Source: Occidentia massiliensis
GTDB taxonomy: Bacteria > Pseudomonadota > Alphaproteobacteria > Rickettsiales > Rickettsiaceae
Assembly: GCA_000309075.1 (NCBI GenBank)
Contig: CANJ01000015.1
Span: 1 to 56,863, forward strand
DNA: 56,863 bases
Reading direction: 5' to 3'
The notes below the pieces were generated by a model. That model saw nothing but the letters and a program-made list of their open reading frames with translations. It made no database searches and was not told the origin of the DNA. Shown here in pieces: positions 47,063 to 56,006 of this stretch. The first letter of the stretch is position 1. Each line of letters opens with the position of its first letter. The translations under genes were made by a program, and so were the position numbers.

Positions 47063-47407
47063 TTATTACCTTCTTTTTTATTGTAGTACTATCTTATACT
47101 TTAAATATTGTCCTCCACTAATAGATAAAATAAAAAAAATATGAAAATTTTATAAATATTTTTTTATTTTTACTGCTTCTAACAATTTGATACAAAATTT
47201 AGTGCTTAACTATGTTTTTTAAGTATCATTTAATTATATGCTTGATTTTAATAGTTATTTAGTTTAAGCTGCTAGCATAGCTTAATATATAATTCAAAGG
47301 TTGGTTTTTCTTTTTATCAGAGTTGTTTTAGCAATAATAGTGAAGGCTAAATATATACATAAGGCCTTTTATACAGTTTTTATTAATAGTTAAAAATATA
47401 TATTGTT
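47063..47407. other. 345-base gap between the protease and LRR genes
   Basis: Divergent intergenic region that must hold both promoters. AT-rich; no gene, RNA or strong inverted repeat recognised. Confidence 0.4.
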
Positions 47408-49027
47408 ATGATAGTATTAAGAAATGAAATAGGTGATTCTATAGGGTTGAGCAAAGAAAATGATAATATTGTTGTAACATTAGTGCAAGATAAGGAAGGG
47501 GTTGCAATATATCAGTGGCGTTTTAGTCAACAAGAACTATCACTTGATTTTTTACAAGCATTTAAGCCTACTAAATTTATTATTCGTGACTGTGATATAA
47601 ATATTGAGAGTATACAGTCAGTATGTAATATACTGAGTAAAACCCCATATGTTACTGGTTTATCCTTTTTATACAATAATATAGGCACTGAAGTATTACA
47701 GATACTATTTGATTTCCTAAAAAATACATTTATTACTAGCCTTTGTATTAGTGGTAGTGATCTAAGTTTTGAGCAAATCAAGAAATTAGCTTTATTTATA
47801 GAAGATAGTAAGACTCTAACTAAGTTAGGCATTTGTTGTGATAATTTAAGGTTTGCTGGACTGCAAAAGTTAATACCAGCTTTGCAAAATAATAAAACTA
47901 TTGTTGAACTTAATCTTAGAAATAACAATTTAGATTATCAAAGTGGAAAGATGTTATCTCTGCTTGTGGAAAGCAATAAAATTATAACTAAACTTGACCT
48001 TAGTTGTAATAATTTAGGTTTTGTTGGGCTGCAAGAATTGATACCAGCTCTGCAAAATAATAAAACTATTATTGAACTTAATCTTGGAAATAATAATTTA
48101 GGTTATCAAAGTGGAAAGATATTATCTCTGCTTGTAGAAAATAATAAAACTATAACTAAACTTGACCTTAGCTATAATAATTTAGGTTTTGAAGTAATAG
48201 ATTTGTTAATAAAAATGAATAAATTTATTACTGAGTTTAATTTTAACAATAATAATGTAAGTGTTAAAGAAACATTAATATTATGGGAAACTTTAGCAAG
48301 AGATACAGTTATTAATATAATTAACATTAGTGAAGATCCCAGAAACCATCCTGATGAAAATGTACCTTTTGCAGAAATACAGAAATCATTTGATGTTTTA
48401 GAAAAGAAGAATAAAACCCTTATTTATATTAGTTTTTGTAATAAGGAGATATGTAGTATAATATATGGTAATGTAGGTAGTAGTAAAGTTTTACAGCTTG
48501 ATTTTATCAAGCGTAATGTGAAATTAGCAGAAAAAGTAGATTATGCTATGGATGTTGTAGGATATATTTATGAAGCAATAAAAGGGGAAGCAAAAAAAGA
48601 GGAAATTCTTTTTAAACTTAAAGAAAAATTCTGTAAAGAATATTGGTTATCTTTGGTGAAATTTCAACAAGTTCTACAAGAAGCTCCACAAGTATTGAGA
48701 AATAAATTTAAAGTATATGATCTGGATAACCAAGATGCTGAAGGGGCAGTAAATGTTGTAAGTAATTTTATTACAGATAATTTCTTAAAAATTGCGGCTA
48801 TATGTAAAAACCTAACTTGTGTTGGTAAAAATACTAGTCAAATAAATATAAGTGACTTAAATTATGATGTTTTACATAAGATTTTCTCTTATGTGGGGTT
48901 AGAAGGTGTAGCATATCCTAGAGAATTATACTCTAGTATACAATCTCATAATAAAGATGAATATACAGATATTATAGGGAATGTAGAGCAAAAAGATTCT
49001 GTAAGTAGTTTTGACTGTTTTTTATAA
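47408..49027 (+). CDS. Leucine-rich-repeat protein with C-terminal F-box-like motif
   Basis: The 539 aa protein has ribonuclease-inhibitor-type LRRs from about residue 45 to 300, including LQNNKTIVELNLRNNNLDYQ and ITKLDLSYNNLGFEVIDLL. A helical region of about 200 residues follows. At about 480-497 is ISDLNYDVLHKIFSYVGLE, matching the F-box core pattern LPx-(D/E)-xLxxIFSYL except that Pro is replaced. Bacterial F-box proteins hijack the host SCF ubiquitin ligase through Skp1, and LRR plus F-box is the FBXL layout of eukaryotes, though there the F-box is N-terminal. No signal peptide is present; a type IV/type I effector is the natural inference. The F-box call is by eye. Confidence 0.82.
   Translation: MIVLRNEIGDSIGLSKENDNIVVTLVQDKEGVAIYQWRFSQQELSLDFLQAFKPTKFIIRDCDINIESIQSVCNILSKTPYVTGLSFLYNNIGTEVLQILFDFLKNTFITSLCISGSDLSFEQIKKLALFIEDSKTLTKLGICCDNLRFAGLQKLIPALQNNKTIVELNLRNNNLDYQSGKMLSLLVESNKIITKLDLSCNNLGFVGLQELIPALQNNKTIIELNLGNNNLGYQSGKILSLLVENNKTITKLDLSYNNLGFEVIDLLIKMNKFITEFNFNNNNVSVKETLILWETLARDTVINIINISEDPRNHPDENVPFAEIQKSFDVLEKKNKTLIYISFCNKEICSIIYGNVGSSKVLQLDFIKRNVKLAEKVDYAMDVVGYIYEAIKGEAKKEEILFKLKEKFCKEYWLSLVKFQQVLQEAPQVLRNKFKVYDLDNQDAEGAVNVVSNFITDNFLKIAAICKNLTCVGKNTSQINISDLNYDVLHKIFSYVGLEGVAYPRELYSSIQSHNKDEYTDIIGNVEQKDSVSSFDCFL
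47852..48187 (+). repeat. Tandem 168-bp repeat within the LRR gene
   Basis: Two units (47852-48019 and 48020-48187) are nearly identical and encode 56 residues, i.e. two LRRs each (GLQ(K/E)LIPALQNNKTI then KITKLDLS). The high DNA identity indicates recent duplication; the array can expand or contract by recombination. Confidence 0.8.
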
Positions 49028-49093
49028 TATCAAATCTCTATTTCTGTGTTAACTAGCTTTTTTAATAATTTTTAGTATTTGAGTTGGCTATAA

Positions 49094-50131
49094 TTAGTTT
49101 TTAAGGGAGATTTTGTACTTGTTTGTGTTTAGTTGGTTAGTATTTTTAGCAAGCATTGTACTTTTATGTTTACTAAAATAATGGTCTAATAATTGTATCA
49201 TTTTTGCATTGCGTTTACGTGCTGTTTTTTCTCCAATTACTACTCCAATTAAGCTAGCCTTACCACGTGAAGCTGTAGTTATTAGGTTAAATCCTGATGA
49301 GGCAGTGTAACCAGTTTTTATTCCTTCAGCTCCTGCATAGGTTTTAGTTATATGATTATGGCTTTCGATTAAACTGTCTTTAAATATGAAACTGGTTTTA
49401 GAAAATAAAGGATAATACTCTTTGAAGTTTTTTTTAAGACTAAGTGTAAGTTTAGCAAGATCAACTACATTAGTAAGTTGGTAGGGATGATGCCAGCCTG
49501 ATGAATTTTTAAAAGTTGTATTTTTCATACCTAAAATACGAGCTTTACGATTCATCATTTTTACAAAATGTGATTCTGTGCCACCTAAATGTTCAGCAAC
49601 TACTACTGCCACATCATTAGCTGACCTTATAATTAAAGCTAATATAGCATTTTTAACTGAAATTGTTTGACCTGGTTCTAGCCCTAATTTACAGGGTTGC
49701 ATATTTGCTGCTTTATTAGACACTAACATTAGGGTATTTAGTGATATTTTTTTCTTCTTTAGTGCTTCAAATATTAAGTACAAAGTCATAATTTTTGTTA
49801 AAGAAGCTGGATGTATAGATGTTCTATGGTTGTATTTGTGTAATATTTTTCCAGTATTTGCATTTAATACTAAGCTTGCTTGAATAGGCTTTGTTACTTT
49901 GCAGAATTTTTTAACAATAAATTTTGTTTTTTTAGACATATTAGCTTTGTTTATATCTATGATTCGTGAAGAGCTAGGTTTTTTGCATCTTTGCTGGGGA
50001 TCTAATTTTACTGTGGAATGTAGTGAGGTTTTTGTAGAAGATGTGATAATAGCTGATGCATAAACAGTAAAACTATGAGTAAAAGAAATAATAAATAATA
50101 CACTATAGATTAAGTATAACATTAAGAACAC
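49094..50131 (-). CDS. dacF: D-alanyl-D-alanine carboxypeptidase (DacF/PBP5 family)
   Basis: The 345 aa protein has an N-terminal signal-like segment (MLYLIYSVLFIISFTHSF) and the three penicillin-binding motifs: SLTK (HPASLTKIMTLYL), SAN (IRSANDVAVVV) and KTG (GIKTGYTASSGFN). It trims the terminal D-Ala of peptidoglycan precursors in the periplasm. The C-terminal regulatory domain of PBP5 is absent; a basic tail follows. With Pal it indicates a residual cell wall. Confidence 0.93.
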   Translation of the reverse strand: MFLMLYLIYSVLFIISFTHSFTVYASAIITSSTKTSLHSTVKLDPQQRCKKPSSSRIIDINKANMSKKTKFIVKKFCKVTKPIQASLVLNANTGKILHKYNHRTSIHPASLTKIMTLYLIFEALKKKKISLNTLMLVSNKAANMQPCKLGLEPGQTISVKNAILALIIRSANDVAVVVAEHLGGTESHFVKMMNRKARILGMKNTTFKNSSGWHHPYQLTNVVDLAKLTLSLKKNFKEYYPLFSKTSFIFKDSLIESHNHITKTYAGAEGIKTGYTASSGFNLITTASRGKASLIGVVIGEKTARKRNAKMIQLLDHYFSKHKSTMLAKNTNQLNTNKYKISLKN

Positions 50132-50445
50132 AGTAAAATTTCTATTATAGAGTATATCATAAATTAGGCTTATGGTAAGCTTTTAAGTGATTTTTTTCGA
50201 AATATTTTTTAAAATTTTTCCTAAAATAGTAAATTAATTACAGTACTTTAATTTTTTTATTAATATATTTATTAAATAGTTTAAAATATATAAATATTAT
50301 TTAACTATAACTTAACTATATTATTAATTACACACATAGTTGTAAATTATGATTACACATATATTAAGTTATCTTGACATTTTATTGTTACTTGTAGCAT
50401 CATAAATGGTCATATGTTTAGCAAACCGGAAATTGAGGATATAGG
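50132..50445. other. 314-base divergent region between dacF and the autotransporter gene
   Basis: AT-rich, with no gene. A consensus-like TTGACA lies at 50374-50379 and TAGCAT at 50395-50400 (15 bases apart), about 46 bases before the autotransporter start; this is a possible promoter, weak in its -10. Confidence 0.35.
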
Positions 50446-53400
50446 GTGAAGTATAAGTTGGTAAGGTATAAGCTGTATATTAGTACTAATAGAGCTATTA
50501 TTTTAATTTTTATATTGTTGTTATCTTTTCTCTGGGCTTATAATAAAGCTATTGCAGTTGGGCCAAATAGGAAGGGGCGGGACAGTGTTGTTCAAGATAC
50601 TAGAGGTGGTGTTAAATCTAGTAAGAAATTGGTACGTAAAATAGTTTATGCAGTAGATTTTAAGGAATCAGAGGATTGGATGGTTGGTGGTAATAATAGT
50701 GAAAGAGCTGTAATATCTAATATTGAAATAAAAAATAGGAAGGTTAAAGGTAATAGTAAAGAACAGTTTTATGGCAATTTAGTTTTAGAAGATTTAAATG
50801 TTAAATCTAATGTTGAGCTTCCATCATGTATTCTTACTAGTAAGAAAGGATATATGGGTATGGAGCAGGTAATTTTTGATAAAAGTAAAGTTGCTTTAAC
50901 TGGTAATATGTTATCAAATAATCTTGTAATTGATAAAAGAAGTTTTGTTGAGTTACTACAAACAAAGAAGCCAATATTTAAAAATGTTATTATAAGAAAT
51001 GGTAGTAAATTATTAGTTCGAGATCATGTAGTTCTTCCATCTGTTAGTGCTAGTACTGATAATATTCAGTCATTGCATAATAATGTGGTTATTGCAAAAG
51101 CTGCAAAGCTTGCTGTAGAAAATATAACTCTAAATAACGCAAATTTAATATTTCAAAGTAATAATAATTTTAACAAAAAATTTAAGCCTCATAAAAAATT
51201 ATTAAGTAAAGTATTTGAAGTAAATGATGTGGTTCTAGCTAAATTATATGCTGCAAGTGATATAGCATGTATAGGTGGGAAGTGTATTGTTGCAGTTCCT
51301 GCCTTTATAGAAAGTAATAGAAATTTTAAAGCTGAAAATATGGAGTTTGATATTAATACTGGTAAAAATATTGTTATTCAGGGTAAACAAATTAATTGCA
51401 GTGGTGTAAATTGTATAATGAATCCGGAGTCATCTATAAAAATTACTGGTTCAGGTACTTTTGATGGTACAGTACAAGTTTGTCCTAAAATAATTGAGGA
51501 ACATAATGGATTTGTTGAGTTTGATCTAAGTGAGTTTAGTGGTAAAGGATCTATAACAGTGAAAACTATAGGTAATAAAAATAAGGTAAAATACCCTAAG
51601 TTAAAAGTTAAAGTTGCTCCTGGGAATCATGAAATGAAAGTAATAAGTGATACTAATAGTGCTTTTGTTTATAAAAAAGAAGGGAAGGATAACATAATTT
51701 TTAGCCAATATCCTGTAGAACAGGATATACAAAAGAGTAGTAAAGCCTTAAAAAACAATAACCCTAGATGGAAAATTGGAGTTGATGACACAATGGAGGG
51801 TTTTTTCCGTGGTGTGTCAATAATTAGGGAAAAAGAGCAAGCAGATAAAATGAAAGAAGGTCAGGTTTTAGCTTGTAGCTCTAGTAATAAACCTAGTTCT
51901 AGTAGCGAGTATCTTGTCTCTAACGTAAGTGGTAAAGATAAAGAGAAGAGATCTAAAGAATATCAATCTACGATAGAGCGTATAGGGAAATTACCACATA
52001 TAAAGGATTTAAGTTTTTTAGGAAAATCTTGTGCTGAGCTAGTGAAAATGTACGCTGATTTTAAAGATAGTTCAGATACAGAATCTATAGCTGGGTCTGA
52101 ATCTACTGATTCAAGTAGTGATTGGAAGTGGTTCTATAATGATGGTGAAGTGAATAATACTGCTGCTTTTTTAGAAAACTCACTAGTAGAAGATATGTGG
52201 AGTGACAGATTAGATAGTAAAAGTGGGTCGGATACGGAATCTGTAAATTCAGGTGAGAGTTTGGAATGGGATTATAATAATTTAAGTCTTATGGAAGACC
52301 CTACTGCAGGAGGTTTTAGTGGTGAGTTTCATTTTGGTAATAGGTTTTTTCGTACTTCCTCTAATGTTAGCTGTGGTGAGGCTAGTTGTAAAAGTTGGGA
52401 TTATTGTAGTGATCAAGGTAGTAATGTTGACTTGAGTGATCTTAACTCTGATGATAATGGTGATAATTTTGGTATTAGTGATGGTAGCACTGGATTGGGT
52501 TTAAATTTATCATCGTCTGGGTATGGGAGTGGTAGTGATGCTGGTTTTTCTCCAGTAAAGTCTAGATCTTTGTTTCAAGATGGTAATGGGCCTGTAATTG
52601 AAGATTCTGAAGATGATGGTTTTCTAGGAGATAGAAAAATGTTCTCATTAAATGATCAGTCTTTACAACCTATAAATGAAGGTGAATTTATCAAATCCGA
52701 GCCTAAGAAAAGAAGAAAAAGGAATGTTATTGAAGGTTCTACAATGGAAGAACCGCTTCAAGGCTTTACAACAGGAGAAATGGTGGTTAGAAGTGATAAC
52801 GTAGTGCCTAATTCAAAGGAAATGGAAGGATCTGATGATGTGCTACCTCAAGACCAGACAATGGAAGAAGTTGTAGAGGGTAATGATGTAGCATCTCAAG
52901 ATCCTACAACAGAAGAGGTAATAGAAGCTGTTGATTCATCATCATCTCAAGACTATGTAGATCAAAAGTCATTGCAAACTACATCTAATGTGGAGTTAAA
53001 GTTGCAGACTAATAATATAGTAGTAATGACTCAACTTTATGATCAATCTAATGCTAATATTATAAGGAGATTAGGCTCGGGTGATGTTTTTCCTACAGCA
53101 ATGGCAGTAGCAGCTGGAAGTGAGAGCTGTTTGCATAGATCGGGAATATGGATAACACCTTTTATAAGTAAGGGGAATAAGAAAAGATATAAAGGTTATT
53201 CAGGTTATAAATCTAATAGCACGGCTATAACTATTGGTTATGATATAATGGTTAGTGATAATGATATTATAGGTGCTGCTGTAACTTATGGCAGTTCATA
53301 TATTGGATATAAAGATGAGAAGGAAAGGGATAAGACTAAGCTAAATACATGGTTGATGTCATTATATTATAGTCACCAGTTTCAAAATAATAATTTTATT

Positions 53401-53973
53401 AATACAATAATTGGTGTTGGTAGTTCTAGGGTTAATGATTCAGTTAATTGTGTAGTTAATCAAAATAAGGTTAATACTATAGCTAAATATAATACTCTGC
53501 ATCAAAATATTGAGATCATAGGGGGGCATAACATAAAATATGATAATGGAATATTACTAACTCCGATGCTAGGAGTAAAATCTATTAGAGTTTCTCCTAG
53601 AACATATGTAAGATATATTGACAATAATCATGGTATCTATATAAAAAACAAACTAGCAAGTAGGAGTGAGGCTGTAATTGGTATTGGGGCTGCAAAATCT
53701 ATAAATTATAATGATAATGTTAGTATTGTACCATCTATACATACATTTATAAATTATGCATTTAATAATAAAGTAGCAAATGCGGTTGTAGTATCTGGCA
53801 ATTACCAAAGTTTAAATATACAAGCACCAGAATTACATAAATTATCTTATAATATTGGGACATCTTTATTAGCTAAATCGAAGAATATTGAGTATGGAGT
53901 AATATATGAAACAGCATTAGCAAAAAAATATCAGAATCATGCAGCTGCTTTAAAAATAAAGATTAGATTTTAG
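50446..53973 (+). CDS. Autotransporter (surface cell antigen-like) with NLS-like motif
   Basis: The 1175 aa product starts at GTG 50446 with upstream GAGGA. It has a long signal peptide (about residues 17-38, AIILIFILLLSFLWAYNKAI) and a beta-helix-like passenger (about 40-440). A Ser/Asp/Gly-rich region (about 480-740) follows, then the basic motif PKKRRKRN (about 753-760) and acidic repeats (QTMEEVVEGNDV, PTTEEVIEAVD). The C-terminal autotransporter beta-barrel (about 890-1175) ends in Phe (KIKIRF). The barrel inserts in the outer membrane and exposes the passenger. Orientia encodes several Sca autotransporters (ScaA-ScaE) used in adhesion; which one, if any, this is cannot be told here. Confidence 0.87.
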   Translation: MKYKLVRYKLYISTNRAIILIFILLLSFLWAYNKAIAVGPNRKGRDSVVQDTRGGVKSSKKLVRKIVYAVDFKESEDWMVGGNNSERAVISNIEIKNRKVKGNSKEQFYGNLVLEDLNVKSNVELPSCILTSKKGYMGMEQVIFDKSKVALTGNMLSNNLVIDKRSFVELLQTKKPIFKNVIIRNGSKLLVRDHVVLPSVSASTDNIQSLHNNVVIAKAAKLAVENITLNNANLIFQSNNNFNKKFKPHKKLLSKVFEVNDVVLAKLYAASDIACIGGKCIVAVPAFIESNRNFKAENMEFDINTGKNIVIQGKQINCSGVNCIMNPESSIKITGSGTFDGTVQVCPKIIEEHNGFVEFDLSEFSGKGSITVKTIGNKNKVKYPKLKVKVAPGNHEMKVISDTNSAFVYKKEGKDNIIFSQYPVEQDIQKSSKALKNNNPRWKIGVDDTMEGFFRGVSIIREKEQADKMKEGQVLACSSSNKPSSSSEYLVSNVSGKDKEKRSKEYQSTIERIGKLPHIKDLSFLGKSCAELVKMYADFKDSSDTESIAGSESTDSSSDWKWFYNDGEVNNTAAFLENSLVEDMWSDRLDSKSGSDTESVNSGESLEWDYNNLSLMEDPTAGGFSGEFHFGNRFFRTSSNVSCGEASCKSWDYCSDQGSNVDLSDLNSDDNGDNFGISDGSTGLGLNLSSSGYGSGSDAGFSPVKSRSLFQDGNGPVIEDSEDDGFLGDRKMFSLNDQSLQPINEGEFIKSEPKKRRKRNVIEGSTMEEPLQGFTTGEMVVRSDNVVPNSKEMEGSDDVLPQDQTMEEVVEGNDVASQDPTTEEVIEAVDSSSSQDYVDQKSLQTTSNVELKLQTNNIVVMTQLYDQSNANIIRRLGSGDVFPTAMAVAAGSESCLHRSGIWITPFISKGNKKRYKGYSGYKSNSTAITIGYDIMVSDNDIIGAAVTYGSSYIGYKDEKERDKTKLNTWLMSLYYSHQFQNNNFINTIIGVGSSRVNDSVNCVVNQNKVNTIAKYNTLHQNIEIIGGHNIKYDNGILLTPMLGVKSIRVSPRTYVRYIDNNHGIYIKNKLASRSEAVIGIGAAKSINYNDNVSIVPSIHTFINYAFNNKVANAVVVSGNYQSLNIQAPELHKLSYNIGTSLLAKSKNIEYGVIYETALAKKYQNHAAALKIKIRF

Positions 53974-54041
53974 TTGATATCTAACCTTTATTAAGGTAGG
54001 CTATTAAAAATTGTTTAATTTAAATGTTATTATAAATATAC

Positions 54042-55526
54042 GTGCATAATTCTACAATAACAATTGCTTATGGTGATGGTATTGGCCCAGAAATTATGGA
54101 GGCAGTGCTTTATATTTTAAAAGAAGCTAAAGTACCACTAACAGTGAAATCAATAGAAGTAGGAGCAAAAATATATAAGAAACATTACAGCTCTGGTATT
54201 ACAGAAGATGCATGGTCTAGTTTGACTGATGCTTGTATATTACTCAAAGCTCCGATTACTACTCCACAAGGAGGGGGGTATAAGAGTTTAAATGTTACTT
54301 TAAGGAAAACCCTTGGGTTATATGCAAATGTTAGACCTACAGTTTCTTATTTTCCTTTTATTAGCACTATGCATCCTGAGATGAATCTTGTGGTAATAAG
54401 AGAAAATGAGGAGGATTTATATGCCGGTATTGAATATAGACATACCAATGATATGTATGAATCAGTTAAATTAATTAGTCAAAGTGGTAGCGAAAGAATT
54501 ATTCGTTTTGCATTTGAATATGCAGTAAAAAATAATCGGAGAAAGGTTACTTGTTTTAGTAAAGATAACATTATGAAATTTTCTGATGGAATATTTCATA
54601 GAGTATTTGATAAGGTTGCTAAAGAATATAATCAAATTGAGAGTAACCATCAGATAATAGATATTGGTAGTGCTCGTTTAGCAAAGTGCCCTAGTGATTT
54701 TGATATAATAGTTGCTCCTAATTTATATGGTGACATTATATCAGATATTGCATCAGAAATTTCTGGATCTGTAGGGATGGCAGGGTCAGCAAATATTGGA
54801 GCAAATTATGCTATGTTTGAGGCTGTGCATGGATCTGCACCTGATATAGCAGGTAAAAATATAGCTAATCCTTCGGGATTACTTAATGCAGCTATAATGA
54901 TGCTGACTTATATGGGTTTAGATGATAAAGCTGCTGAGATAGAGAATGCTTTAAAAAAAACAATTGAAGATGGTATTCATACTGCTGATATTTATAATCA
55001 TAATATTTCAAGACGAAAAGTTGGTACTAAAGAGTTTGCTAAGGCTATAGTTGCAAATTTAGGACAAAAGCCGCAAAAGTTGAAACAAGCTGAATATAGA
55101 ATATCTAATAATAATAATAAAAAAATAGTTAATGCTACAAATATTTGTGATAATATAACTATTAATAAGAAAATTAAAAAAGAGCTTGTAGGAGTAGATA
55201 TATTCTTACAAGCTAATATTGTTGCTATTGATCAGCTAGGTAGGCTTATAGAAAAAGTAAATTCGTTAGAGCTAGATAGCATAGTACTTAGTACTGTTTC
55301 AGCTAAAGGTTTAAAATTATGGCCAAATAGTATAATTTTAGCAGAAATATTAAGTGATCATTGGTGTTTTAGATTTATGAGAAAAGATAAAAATAAAATA
55401 ATGATTTTTGAACAGATTATTGATTTATTAAAGAAACTTGTAGCCATTAGTGTAGAAGTTATTAAGGTTGAAAATTTATATTTATTTGATGGTGTGGCTG
55501 GTTTTAGTTTAGCTCAAGGTGAATAA
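54042..55526 (+). CDS. icd: Isocitrate dehydrogenase (NADP-type, extended)
   Basis: The 494 aa protein (GTG start) converts isocitrate to 2-oxoglutarate in the TCA cycle. The N-terminal 340 residues are a normal isocitrate/isopropylmalate dehydrogenase: ITIAYGDGIGPEIMEAVLYI, VVIRENEEDLYAGIEYRH, NLYGDIISDIASEISGSVGM and VHGSAPDIAGKNIANPSG. About 150 further residues form a C-terminal extension, as in the ~480 aa rickettsial enzymes. An alternative isopropylmalate dehydrogenase role is unlikely given that extension and the aconitase in the window. Confidence 0.93.
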   Translation: MHNSTITIAYGDGIGPEIMEAVLYILKEAKVPLTVKSIEVGAKIYKKHYSSGITEDAWSSLTDACILLKAPITTPQGGGYKSLNVTLRKTLGLYANVRPTVSYFPFISTMHPEMNLVVIRENEEDLYAGIEYRHTNDMYESVKLISQSGSERIIRFAFEYAVKNNRRKVTCFSKDNIMKFSDGIFHRVFDKVAKEYNQIESNHQIIDIGSARLAKCPSDFDIIVAPNLYGDIISDIASEISGSVGMAGSANIGANYAMFEAVHGSAPDIAGKNIANPSGLLNAAIMMLTYMGLDDKAAEIENALKKTIEDGIHTADIYNHNISRRKVGTKEFAKAIVANLGQKPQKLKQAEYRISNNNNKKIVNATNICDNITINKKIKKELVGVDIFLQANIVAIDQLGRLIEKVNSLELDSIVLSTVSAKGLKLWPNSIILAEILSDHWCFRFMRKDKNKIMIFEQIIDLLKKLVAISVEVIKVENLYLFDGVAGFSLAQGE

Positions 55527-55639
55527 GTTCAGGCTTAGAGCTTTAGTGCTAGACTTTATCTATAATAATAATGGTTTTTTCTTTAAATTGATACAAAGTG
55601 CAAGTAACTTATTGTAGCTTTAAAAAAGCTTTATAGGTA

Positions 55640-55770
55640 GTCTTTATAGGTTATTAAGTTGAATAGAGTGTACTTTTTTGTTTTCAGATTGTTTTAGAAT
55701 TGGCTGTGCTCACGTGTTAATATGCTGTGCCGGGTTCATCTGTCCAAATCTTGAAATCATTTAAGTATAT
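55640..55770. repeat. Degraded palindromic-repeat material
   Basis: GGTTATTAAGTTGAATAGAG at 55649-55668 resembles the core of repeats B and D (GAGTTATTAAGTCGAGC). The following GTGCTCACGTGTTAATATGC resembles the repeat at 41.2 kb. It appears to be a rearranged or decayed member of the family in the icd-traC gap. Confidence 0.5.
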
Positions 55771-55772
55771 AT

Positions 55773-55927
55773 ACTCAAGTAACATGAAGATTTAGTTTTT
55801 TCGTTGTAATTTTGATTTTGTTCTTAAACCTCTCAAACCTACTATGGTACACATAACTAGTCTTAGAGTTTTAGTTCAAAATATAAAGTTCTCTTGCAAA
55901 AATTCTAAATCTTCATGTTATTTAAGT
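55773..55927. mobile_element. 155-base inverted-repeat element
   Basis: ACTCAAGTAACATGAAGATTT (55773 on) and its near-complement CTAAATCTTCATGTTATTTA (55905 on) form 23-base arms with two mismatches around about 110 non-coding bases. The flanks on each side also share a direct TTTAAGTATA...CTCAA sequence. MITE-like or a relic of integration next to the conjugative-element fragment. Confidence 0.55.
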
Positions 55928-56006
55928 ATACTCAAATACTATGAAGAGTAGTAAAAATAGTTATGTTGAATAGATTAAAATTATCATTAATGAGAGATCT
56001 GATTTA

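Noticed and set aside
46962-47144. 60 aa plus-strand frame across the start of the prohead protease gene
   Set aside because: Antisense to the protease N-terminus, no ribosome site, low-complexity product.
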